Assembly: GCF_002161175.1 (NCBI RefSeq)
Contig: NZ_NFMA01000003.1
Coordinates: forward strand, 1-47,769
Length of the DNA stretch: 47,769 bases
From: Flavonifractor sp. An100
GTDB lineage: Bacteria; Bacillota; Clostridia; Oscillospirales; Oscillospiraceae
Reading direction: 5' to 3'
Part shown: positions 41,279-47,769 of the stretch, piece by piece
Layout of the letters: every line of letters starts with the position of its first letter
How positions within the stretch are numbered: the stretch's first letter is position 1
The notes under the pieces: generated by a model
Told to the model about the DNA's origin: nothing
What the model saw: the letters and a program-made list of their open reading frames with translations, nothing else
Databases searched by the model: none
Position numbers and translations under genes: made by a program

Positions 41279-42043
41279 CTACGCCATTTCATCAAAAAAT
41301 GCCTGTATGTACTGGTAACTGGCTCTGAGCACCTGATCCGGCAATCCCGGAATGGGCGCTTCCAGTTCCGGGTGCTGACTCATCACTGCCAGCATGAAAG
41401 TGTCTGCAAAAACATCTTGCAGCTGCGGAATCGAAAGGGCATCAATCTGGGCCCCAAGACGGCGCAGGTATGTCACGAAGGACGGAGGAACTTGATCCAT
41501 GGCTCCGGTTCCTCTGATATGGAGTAGATGGCCTAACTCATGCAGAAAAACAGCAACGGGTGAAAGGGTTTCCTCCTGCATCCGGTACATACAGATACAT
41601 CCCCGCATCCCGCTTGGTTCAAAGAATGCGGTTGTCTCCCCATTTAGAGCCTCATGCTGGGCGTCAAAAAGCAGGATTTCAATGGGCTGTTCAGGTGACA
41701 CCTTCTTCGTATAGGGAAACACCTGATTTACCATTTGAAACACCTGCTTAACCTGTGTCTCTGTTATGGCAGGCGTGTTAGATGGCCAAAACCCACTAGC
41801 AAATTGGTGCAGGGCCTCAATGCAAGGGACAAGACCCAGTTGGCAATTTATGTTCAGAATCCACTGGGCATAGCGAGCAGCGGCATCTTCCTGATAAAGC
41901 AGATAGCTTGTCCCGGACATATACGAGGGGCGCAGCGCAAAGATGTACTTTGCAAATTCTTCCGCGGCGCTTTCATCCCCTTCCTCCAATCTTGCCAACG
42001 CCATTTCCGTCTCCTCAAAGAGAGTCAAGAGATCAAATGACAT
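41279..42043 (-). CDS. ImmA/IrrE-like putative metallopeptidase (254 aa)
   Basis: Putative zinc protease with HELGH at residues 168-172 (HExxH) in VAVFLHELGHLLHIRG and an acidic DVFADTFML further on that could supply the third ligand. N-terminal 150 residues are helical with aromatic clusters. Proteins of this type in mobile elements (ImmA/IrrE relatives) often cleave the element's repressor to start excision, but no HTH domain or partner repressor is visible here. It sits 12 nt downstream of the tyrosine integrase and 58 nt upstream of the 131-aa gene. Confidence 0.7.
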   Translation of the reverse strand: MSFDLLTLFEETEMALARLEEGDESAAEEFAKYIFALRPSYMSGTSYLLYQEDAAARYAQWILNINCQLGLVPCIEALHQFASGFWPSNTPAITETQVKQVFQMVNQVFPYTKKVSPEQPIEILLFDAQHEALNGETTAFFEPSGMRGCICMYRMQEETLSPVAVFLHELGHLLHIRGTGAMDQVPPSFVTYLRRLGAQIDALSIPQLQDVFADTFMLAVMSQHPELEAPIPGLPDQVLRASYQYIQAFFDEMA

Positions 42044-42055
42044 ACTGTCCTCCTT

Positions 42056-43192
42056 CTATTCCAACATCATTTTTGAAATCGTATCGGCGTTTCGCTCCTT
42101 ATTCGCATACTCCAGATGAGCATATAAATCCGCTGTCGTGGAAATGGTGCTGTGCCCCAGCCACTGCTGCACCTCGATCAGGGGCACACGGGCAGAGATT
42201 AGCAGATTTGCACAACTGTGGCGTAAATCATGAAACCGTATCCTTCGTAATTGGTTTTTCGCAAGGATCCGCTGAAACCCCAGGGAGAGATCATCCGGCA
42301 TGAGTGGACACCCATTCTCACATAGACAGACATAGTCTTCCGCTGGCGGTTCTTTAGTGCCGTAGCGCTGAATGACAGTTTCCCGGAGCAGAGCTTCCAC
42401 CTGCGGCATCAGCGGCAGGGTGCGGAAACTGGATTTCCGCTTTACCTTATCCCGGGCAATGCGCTGCCGATGGCCATCGATGGAGGCCACCGTAACCGAA
42501 TGTGAGATCGTAATGCTTCCCCGCTCAAAATCAACGGCGCCCCACCGCAAGCCCAACACTTCGCTGCGCCGCAGGCCATACAAAACAGCAATGGTAATGG
42601 GCAACTCCATAGGATCGTCCCGGAGGACACCCAGTAATTTCCGGCACTCCTCCGGAGAATAACAATCAGAAATAGCGGGCTCTTTCTGCGGACGTGGAAT
42701 GTGATCCGTTGGGTTGTCCGCAATCAGCCGCCGCAGTTTTGCCTCTTCCAGCGCCTTGCGCAGCAGCACATGATAATGTAAAACGGTATTCCCTGTAAGG
42801 CCTTTGGCGTACAGGGAATGGTAGTAATCCAGAATATCAGAGACTTTGATGGAGGAGAGCAGAATGTGCCGTTTCTCAAAATAGGGTGCGATCCGGTTGC
42901 GAATGCACTTTTGATATTCTTCATAGGTACCAACCGCCACTTTTCCCTGACTGGTTTTCACCCAGGCCATGAGATAATCACTGAAGAAAATGCCGCTATT
43001 TCGTTTCTGCATGTCTGTCAGATCCGTATATTCCCGCCGTGCGGCAAACAGTAGTTCTTCCGCTCTCCGCTTGTTCCCTTCGACCTTCAGATGAGTTGCC
43101 AGCCACTTCTGTTTTGGCCGCCCCGCTTCGTCCCGAAGTTGAAGGATCATATACCAATACCCATTTTTCTTTGTCAAATGTCCCGCAATCAC
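42056..43192 (-). CDS. Tyrosine recombinase / integrase 3, inside element 1 (378 aa)
   Basis: Tyrosine recombinase with N-terminal beta-rich arm domain (KKNGYWYMILQL), SAM-like domain (about 65-165) and catalytic domain: Arg in LYGLRRSEVLGL, HDLRHS, WLGHSTISTT and the nucleophile Tyr in DLYAHLEY. GTG start 43192 with GGGAGGTG 5 nt upstream. It differs from the two integrases at the left of the window. A tyrosine integrase within a serine-recombinase element suggests a second element nested in the first, although no direct-repeat ends for it are clear. Confidence 0.9.
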   Translation of the reverse strand: MIAGHLTKKNGYWYMILQLRDEAGRPKQKWLATHLKVEGNKRRAEELLFAARREYTDLTDMQKRNSGIFFSDYLMAWVKTSQGKVAVGTYEEYQKCIRNRIAPYFEKRHILLSSIKVSDILDYYHSLYAKGLTGNTVLHYHVLLRKALEEAKLRRLIADNPTDHIPRPQKEPAISDCYSPEECRKLLGVLRDDPMELPITIAVLYGLRRSEVLGLRWGAVDFERGSITISHSVTVASIDGHRQRIARDKVKRKSSFRTLPLMPQVEALLRETVIQRYGTKEPPAEDYVCLCENGCPLMPDDLSLGFQRILAKNQLRRIRFHDLRHSCANLLISARVPLIEVQQWLGHSTISTTADLYAHLEYANKERNADTISKMMLE

Positions 43193-43346
43193 AAAAGCAC
43201 CTCCCGCTTTATGTTGTTACAGGAAGTACTATATCAGCTTTTTCTTTTCTCCTTATCCGGGTGGTCATGGTCGAGCGGATTCGAAATCAGTTTCAGGAAC
43301 CATATTCATGGGTTCGAATGAACCAAACTTTTTCTAAGAATAAGTG

Positions 43347-43388
43347 AACTGCCCGGAAAGTCTTGCTGCTTTCCGGGCAGTTCTTTTT
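43347..43388 (+). terminator. Terminator-like hairpin upstream of the Fic gene
   Basis: Perfect 14-bp stem AACTGCCCGGAAAG/CTTTCCGGGCAGTT (43347-43360 with 43369-43382) followed by CTTTTT. No intact plus-strand gene precedes it, so it may be the relic of a lost gene or insulate the fic promoter. Confidence 0.75.
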
Positions 43389-43396
43389 CCTTTTGA

Positions 43397-43425
43397 TTGA
43401 TGAAATGAGTGATGTATGGTATAAT
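43397..43425 (+). promoter_or_regulatory. Sigma-A promoter of the fic operon
   Basis: -35 TTGATG (43397-43402), 17-nt spacer, -10 TATAAT (43420-43425), about 34 nt before the Fic start. Confidence 0.75.
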
Positions 43426-43458
43426 AAAACCAATCATTTACAGTTGTGGGGTATTTGC

Positions 43459-44454
43459 ATGAAACACAAAAAGCCTCCGTTTGAAATCACAAACCAGATC
43501 ATTGACTATGTGGCGGAGATCGCCGAACTGGTGGGCCGTCTGACGGCAGTCTCTCCCCTATCCACGAGCCCTACGCTCCGCCGTGCCAACCGTATTCGAA
43601 CCATACACGGGTCGTTAGCAATTGAGCAGAATACCCTTTCTTTGGAACAGGTAACTGCTGTTTTGAACGGCAAGCACGTCCTGGCTCCACCTAAGGATAT
43701 TGCCGAAGTCAAAAATGCATATGAGATTTATGAGCGGCTTGATGAACTTGACCCCTATTCGGTGGACGATCTGCTGACTGCCCATGGCATTATGACCCGG
43801 GGCTTGGTCGAGGAATCCGGCGTGTTTCGCACTCGACCTGTGGGCGTGGTGGACAGCGAAGGACATGTCCTGCATTTCGGTACGCTTCCACAATATGTTC
43901 CTGATCTGGTTATGGAGTTGCTGGACTGGGTAAAGACCAGTGAGGTTCACATGCTCATTCGCAGTTGTGTGTTCCACTATGAGCTGGAACTAATCCATCC
44001 CTTTGCCGATGGAAATGGACGTGTAGGACGCCTGTGGCATACACTGCTGCTTTCTAAATGGAATCCGGCCTTTGCCTGGCTCCCGGTGGAATCCATCATC
44101 CACGACCGTCAGCAGGAGTATTATGATGCCATCAACGCCTCTAATGATGCCGGAGAGTCCACGGTATTTATTGAGTTCATGCTCTCAGCCATCAAAGCAT
44201 CACTCATGGATGCGATTGGTACGAGTGATGAAATGAGCGATGGAAGGATGGATAAGGCAACCCTTCGCTGGAAGAAAATTGAGGAGTATCTTAAAACCCA
44301 CGACTATATCATGAACGCCGATGTGCGGGAATTGTGCGGGGTGTCTACAGCTACGGCAAACCGCATACTATCGAGTTTTGTTGAGGGAGGTAAATTAAGA
44401 AGATACCATAAGGGCGGACATTGGATATATATTTTGCTGTATAATCAAAGTTAA
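43459..44454 (+). CDS. Fic-family protein with inhibitory helix and C-terminal winged helix (331 aa)
   Basis: Fic-domain protein that would transfer AMP (or another nucleotide moiety) to a target protein. Full active-site motif HPFADGNGRVGR (residues 180-191, catalytic His180). A class II-type N-terminal inhibitory motif SLAIEQN (Ser52, Glu56; usual form S/T-x-x-x-E-G/N) should keep it autoinhibited. C-terminal DNA-binding-like winged helix (about 275-331). Start 43459 is set by the promoter at 43397-43425 and by MKHKKPPFEIT, the family start; its Shine-Dalgarno sequence is weak. Two AT-rich genes follow in the same direction, so this may be a toxin or defence module rather than housekeeping. 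Confidence 0.88.
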   Translation: MKHKKPPFEITNQIIDYVAEIAELVGRLTAVSPLSTSPTLRRANRIRTIHGSLAIEQNTLSLEQVTAVLNGKHVLAPPKDIAEVKNAYEIYERLDELDPYSVDDLLTAHGIMTRGLVEESGVFRTRPVGVVDSEGHVLHFGTLPQYVPDLVMELLDWVKTSEVHMLIRSCVFHYELELIHPFADGNGRVGRLWHTLLLSKWNPAFAWLPVESIIHDRQQEYYDAINASNDAGESTVFIEFMLSAIKASLMDAIGTSDEMSDGRMDKATLRWKKIEEYLKTHDYIMNADVRELCGVSTATANRILSSFVEGGKLRRYHKGGHWIYILLYNQS

Positions 44455-44492
44455 TGTATTATTCTATTGCATTGAAGATGGAGGTCATTATC

Positions 44493-45161
44493 ATGAAAGT
44501 TATTTCTATTCAAATTGCTCTGTTTTTTAAAGATTTAGTAAGCAGGCCAGATTATTTAGCAGAACAGATCAACCAAAAATTGGGAAATATATTTGATGCT
44601 ATGCCGATTTGTATGGATCTTCCACTTGATGCTCCTGCTGAAATTCCTGTGGTACAGCGTAAATCTACTACGGTTCCTCATTCGTTGAATATTTCCAGAA
44701 ATAGAAGTGATTTAACTTTGTATCCCATGCAAGAAAATAATCAGCTTCAAATTATTGAAAACCGCTATTCAGAAGATATTTTGAATTATATAAAAACTAC
44801 TATACAAGGTCATGAGATAATACGAGTCGGTATTGTCTATACTGTGTTTCAGCCCATAGGCACACCGTGCGATTATATTTCCGAACATTACTTTGGCGGG
44901 AATATTAAGGGGGAAAATGAACTATCTTTTCGCATGAATAAAATCATCAGTGTAAAAGGAATCAATACAAACAATGTGTTAAATGTTTCTAATGCTGTGG
45001 CTAATACAAACGGAAAGAAAGAATCTGGAGTAATTTATATTCGAGACATTAACACCGTAACCGAAGACGCTCCAAAACCTCTTAGCTTGAAGCAAATAAC
45101 TAATATCTTAAAACATAGCTATACCATATTAAATGACAAATCTTTTGGGGAGGCGAGATAA
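44493..45161 (+). CDS. Hypothetical protein downstream of fic (222 aa)
   Basis: AT-rich 222-residue protein with no family I recognise. Starts MKVISIQIALFFKDL (ATG 44493, TGGAGGTC 7 nt upstream). A central stretch (about 80-140) alternates short strands and helices, including TVFQPIGTPCDYISEHYFGG; no membrane span. Its codon use is far more AT-rich than the recombinases and chromosome, indicating a recent and different donor. It overlaps the next gene by one base (TAATG), so the two are coupled and probably act together. Confidence 0.65.
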   Translation: MKVISIQIALFFKDLVSRPDYLAEQINQKLGNIFDAMPICMDLPLDAPAEIPVVQRKSTTVPHSLNISRNRSDLTLYPMQENNQLQIIENRYSEDILNYIKTTIQGHEIIRVGIVYTVFQPIGTPCDYISEHYFGGNIKGENELSFRMNKIISVKGINTNNVLNVSNAVANTNGKKESGVIYIRDINTVTEDAPKPLSLKQITNILKHSYTILNDKSFGEAR

Positions 45162-45649
45162 TGTCATCCTCAGAAGAAAGAGAAAACAGTAATACAGTCT
45201 CTATTCCAAGTGTAACGACACCTTTAACCGATGTGTCAACTCCCTCTACATCAAGCTATAGTCAGACACCAAATACACAATCGTCTACTCCTCCTTGTCC
45301 AAATCCATATCAATGCGGTCAGGACAATCATGAAATAAAATCCAGACTATCCGCATTGGAAAATCATATATCTAAATTGGAGGAAACTGCATCTGAAAGA
45401 CGTTCTTTTCTAAAAAAAGCCGAATCCCTTCTTGTTGTTTTTAAAGTAGTACTTATTGCAATACCAATCATTTTATCTATCACAATTGCTATTACACTAT
45501 ATTTTGTATATAACGATAGCAGACTTCTTAACATTGTTACAGGGATCATTGGCATTGCAACAATTGCTGAGTGTGTCTTGCTACCCATACTTTGGAAAAG
45601 TGTCGAGTCACGCTTAGATAAGGTCGAGGAATACATAAAAGAAAAGTAA
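45161..45649 (+). CDS. Membrane protein with Ser/Thr/Pro-rich N-terminus (162 aa)
   Basis: Low-complexity Ser/Thr/Pro N-terminus (about 1-50), a coiled-coil segment (about 58-80, HEIKSRLSALENHISKLEE), two membrane spans (about 90-113 and 123-145) and a short charged tail (LDKVEEYIKEK). No signal peptide. Starts on the stop codon of the previous gene. With the 222-aa gene and the Fic protein it resembles small toxin/effector operons in which a membrane protein is the killing or sensing partner, but this is inference. Ends before a terminator. Confidence 0.65.
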   Translation: MSSSEERENSNTVSIPSVTTPLTDVSTPSTSSYSQTPNTQSSTPPCPNPYQCGQDNHEIKSRLSALENHISKLEETASERRSFLKKAESLLVVFKVVLIAIPIILSITIAITLYFVYNDSRLLNIVTGIIGIATIAECVLLPILWKSVESRLDKVEEYIKEK

Positions 45650-45727
45650 CCTTCTTTCGATGAACAGCCGCTTATCTTACTAGAATTCTTACCGTTTACA
45701 ATAACCGCGGTGCTACACTAGCCACGC

Positions 45728-45775
45728 ACAAAGCCCAGAAAGTCTTGTCCCACAAGGCTTTCCGGGCTTTGTTTA
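45728..45775 (+). terminator. Terminator of the fic operon
   Basis: Long imperfect stem CAAAGCCC-GAAAG-CTTGT / ACAAG-CTTTC-GGGCTTTG (about 45729-45771) followed by TTTACA. It sits just before the element boundary. Confidence 0.75.
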
Positions 45776-45786
45776 CATTAGCGGCG

Positions 45787-45799
45787 TCGCGATACATAG
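45787..45799. repeat. attR-type core repeat of element 1
   Basis: TCGcGATACATAG, direct repeat of 38786-38798 (one mismatch outside the predicted crossover). Beyond it the sigK frame runs only three more codons (Arg-Arg, then TAA) inside the element. Confidence 0.85.
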
Positions 45800-46236
45800 G
45801 AACGGCTGATTCCGCATTGGGATGCGATTTCCTTTTGGGTCTGAGGCTGCCGGTCGTCCAGACCATATCGACGTATGATAATGGTGCGTTCCCGCGGTGT
45901 CAGGCAGGTCTCCACACATCGTCTCACCCGTTGGCAGGCATCCTTTGTATCCAGATCCTCCAACATGGTATCGTCCACCGCGATTACATCCATTAAGGAA
46001 AGCGATCCGCCCTCACCCGCCGATTCCAATGTATCCGCCAGGGACACCTCCCCCTGTAATTTTCGCTGAGAACGAAAATGCATCAGAATCTCATTCTCAA
46101 TACATCGACTGGCATAGGTTGCCAATCGGACATTTTTATCCGCCCGAAACGTAGAGATTCCTTTGATCAGTCCAATGGTGCCAATAGAAATCAGATCATC
46201 CTGTTCTCCATATTGCGCGTAGTATTTTTTAAAGGA
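45787..46236 (-). CDS. sigK: sigK middle exon (regions 2-4 of sporulation sigma-K)
   Basis: Open minus-strand frame from codon TCC at 46236 (a TAG lies just upstream) through KKYYAQYGEQ, region 2 DDLISIGTIGLIKGISTF, YASRCIENEILMHF, and region 4 LTPRERTIIIRRYGLDD then CGISRSYVSR. These match SigK closely; the sequence has no start or ribosome binding site of its own. At the 5' side the frame becomes unlike SigK just before KKYY, where RLVAHIV is expected, and the second recombinase element begins. At the 3' side it meets the core repeat of element 1. It must be joined to an N-terminal exon (outside the window) and to 38797-38729 to give SigK. Confidence 0.9.
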
Positions 46237-47769
46237 CTATTGCAAGAGACTAATCCGCCCCTCTGAAAATGGGCTGAAGCCTGCTGCCCCAGCCGGAGAT
46301 AGATTTCTAAATAGATTTGCTTATCATCGCTTTGCTCCAACACCACAATGTGATCCAGGATCGTCGCCACGACTTCGGATTGGATTCCATTCGTAAAGTC
46401 CAGTTCTTCCCAAAGGGCCTTTTCCAGGAGTTTTGGGTCAACCTCCGTACTTTTTTGCATTTGCTCCTGCTGACACAGAGACATCCGCTGTTCCTCCAGG
46501 GCGGAGATCTGGCGGTTGAATCGTCCGTTGCGCTCCTTAAACTCCTGGAGGGTAATGGCATCCGCCATACTCAGCTCCAGCAGCTTATCCTTCTTCTCCT
46601 CGATCTGGCTGATCTGCACCTCGATCCGTCCAATCTGAGCGGAGTAGTCCACCCCGCATGAGGTTTCCCCAATGCTGTCCAGCACCAACCGGATGATCTG
46701 TTTTTTCTCTGTAACCACCTTCTCAAAGAGGTCGGCCAAGACCTGATCCACTTCATGGGTACGGATACCCGGTAGGTCGCACCCATCCTTTCCTTTCTGG
46801 CGGTAGGTCTTGCAGCGCCAGAACTCCGTCTCTCCTTTCTGGGTCTTAAAGGACTGGCGATGGAAGCTGGTACCGTGTCTGCCGCAAATGATTTTCCCGC
46901 TGTATGGATAGCGGTTATGGTAGCTGGTAGATTTTGTCCGAACCTCCCTGCTCCGCTGCTTGAAGATGGCATTTGCCTGATCCCATAATTCTTCTGAAAC
47001 AATTGCTGGGATGTTGGGATCTGGGTACATAACCCATTCGCTTTCGTCCAAAAATGCTTTCTTTTTGGTGCGATAATCCAGCGATTGGGTTTTGTTGCCG
47101 CAGTACCACCCCTTGTACTTAGGGTTGGTCAGAATATGCCGGATGGTCAGCTGATTGAACTCATTACCCAGCAGGCTGGTGTGTCCTCGCCGGGTCAACT
47201 CCTGAGAGATCTTTCGGATTCCATACTTCCCAGTGGCGTAGAGTTCAAAAATGAGCCGCACTGCCTCAGCCTGCTCCGGGATAATGGTCAGCTTGCAGTC
47301 CTTCTTATCGTACCCCCACAGACGGTTATTGCCCAGAACATGACCGTTCTTGATGGACTGTCGGAACCCGAATTTCAAACGCTCGGACAGCTTCCGCACC
47401 TCATCCTGGGCCACCCCTGCCATCACCACCAAGCGAAACTCGCTATCCGTATCCAGGGTATTGATGTTGTCATTTTGAAAGAGAACCCCCACATTGGCGT
47501 CCAGCAGTTCCTGAGTGTACTGAATGCTGTCCAACGTACTTCTGGAAAATCGGGAGATCTCTTTGGTAATAATGAAATCAAACAAGCCCCGGTGGGCGTC
47601 GTCAATCATCCGCAGAAAACTCTCCCGCTTATAGGTGCTGGTTCCTGAGATACCTTCGTCCACATACCCCTGTACGAATGTCCAGTTGGGATTTTTCTGA
47701 ATGAATTCCGTGTAGTATTGAACTTGGTTTTCCAAACTTCCCTGCTGCTCCACTTTCTCCGTAGATACA
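46191..47769 (-). CDS. Large serine recombinase of element 2 (partial, at least 526 aa)
   Basis: Second serine integrase, different in sequence from the one in element 1. The frame is open to the window edge; the nucleophile Ser is encoded at 47763-47765 (V-S-T-E-K-V-E-Q-Q), so only the first few residues are missing. Resolvase core has YVDEGISGTSTYKRESF and TKEISRFSRSTLDSI; recombinase domain RLWGYDKKDCKLTI onward; zinc ribbon with CGRHG, CKTYRQKGKDGC; then a coiled coil. Its C-terminus runs across the boundary into sigK exon sequence (stop at 46191), so the last 15 or so residues (PLKNTTRNMENRMI) are read from sigK DNA in another frame. Element 2 extends beyond 47769. Confidence 0.88.
   Translation of the reverse strand, partial: VSTEKVEQQGSLENQVQYYTEFIQKNPNWTFVQGYVDEGISGTSTYKRESFLRMIDDAHRGLFDFIITKEISRFSRSTLDSIQYTQELLDANVGVLFQNDNINTLDTDSEFRLVVMAGVAQDEVRKLSERLKFGFRQSIKNGHVLGNNRLWGYDKKDCKLTIIPEQAEAVRLIFELYATGKYGIRKISQELTRRGHTSLLGNEFNQLTIRHILTNPKYKGWYCGNKTQSLDYRTKKKAFLDESEWVMYPDPNIPAIVSEELWDQANAIFKQRSREVRTKSTSYHNRYPYSGKIICGRHGTSFHRQSFKTQKGETEFWRCKTYRQKGKDGCDLPGIRTHEVDQVLADLFEKVVTEKKQIIRLVLDSIGETSCGVDYSAQIGRIEVQISQIEEKKDKLLELSMADAITLQEFKERNGRFNRQISALEEQRMSLCQQEQMQKSTEVDPKLLEKALWEELDFTNGIQSEVVATILDHIVVLEQSDDKQIYLEIYLRLGQQASAHFQRGGLVSCNSPLKNTTRNMENRMI

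Larger units (their letters stand above)
38786..45799 (-). mobile_element. 7.0-kb skin-like element splitting sigK (element 1)
   Basis: Bounded by 13-bp direct repeats TCGtGATACATAG (38786-38798) and TCGcGATACATAG (45787-45799), one mismatch; repeat to repeat 7001 bp. Both lie at the same codons of sigK region 4.2 (YVSR). Contents on the minus strand: large serine recombinase, 44-aa peptide, 131-aa protein, HELGH protein, tyrosine recombinase; on plus: Fic protein, 222-aa and 162-aa genes. Inverted half-sites GCTATTGTAA (38806-38815) and TTACATTAGC (45773-45782) flank the core inside the element, as expected of attP arms. Same design as the B. subtilis and C. difficile skin elements. Confidence 0.88.

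Noticed and set aside
45778..46125. Independent short sigma factor gene starting at 46125
   Set aside because: The TTG at 46125 lies inside conserved SigK region 2 sequence; the frame continues upstream to 46236 and the missing ends lie across element boundaries, so it is a sigK exon.

Overview
The window looks like a chromosome segment of a GC-rich, spore-forming, strictly anaerobic gut Firmicute of the Oscillospirales (Flavonifractor / Intestinimonas / Pseudoflavonifractor type). This rests on spoIIR and sigK (sporulation), a superoxide reductase (anaerobe), a dgt-dnaG-sigA operon, very GC-rich codon use in the core genes, and Clostridia-type signals. Genus is inference.

Layout. (1) 1-5700 is an accessory scrap-yard: 22-bp tandem repeats like the end of an IS21-type element, two small element-type genes (405-919), two overlapping tyrosine recombinases (973-3350), an AT-rich patch with small or truncated ORFs (about 3500-4400), and a fragment of an MgtA-type Mg2+ ATPase reduced to its soluble domains, frameshifted, followed by a 55-aa membrane peptide. 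(2) 5769-9244 holds a 161-aa/59-aa gene pair, a TetR-type regulator and a divergent ABC-class ATPase (COG3044 type). (3) 9350-13010 holds a BlaI/BlaR1 pair with visible operators, then acpP and rnc. (4) 13067-19327, minus strand: dgt-dnaG-sigA, an NhaC-type antiporter and a superoxide reductase. (5) tRNA-Gly(CCC) and a tandem-domain PPK2 protein on plus. (6) 21294-38581 is an unbroken minus-strand run of housekeeping genes: plsX, trmFO, topA, dprA, a SpoU methyltransferase, trkA/trkH, lysS, greA, spoIIR, ispE, a DUF1015 gene, a ThrH-like phosphatase, an aminotransferase and an Lrp regulator.

(7) 38729-47769 is the most interesting part. The mother-cell sigma factor gene sigK is in pieces. Its last 22 codons (38729-38797) are separated from the body of the gene (45787-about 46236) by a 7.0-kb element bounded by 13-bp direct repeats with one mismatch (38786-38798 and 45787-45799). 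Joining the repeats restores the SigK reading frame. The element has the layout of a skin element: a large serine recombinase lies next to the downstream exon, and the interior carries a second integrase (tyrosine type), an HELGH metallopeptidase-like protein, a Fic protein and two AT-rich genes. At about 46224-46236 the sigK body is cut again, next to a second, different large serine recombinase that runs off the window. sigK therefore appears split into at least three exons by two independent recombinase elements, so two excisions would be needed to make SigK.

Terminators and sigma-A-type promoters (TTGACA-17-TATAAT style) are given where the sequence is clear. The N-terminal exon of sigK, the far end of the second element, and the start of its recombinase lie beyond position 47769.
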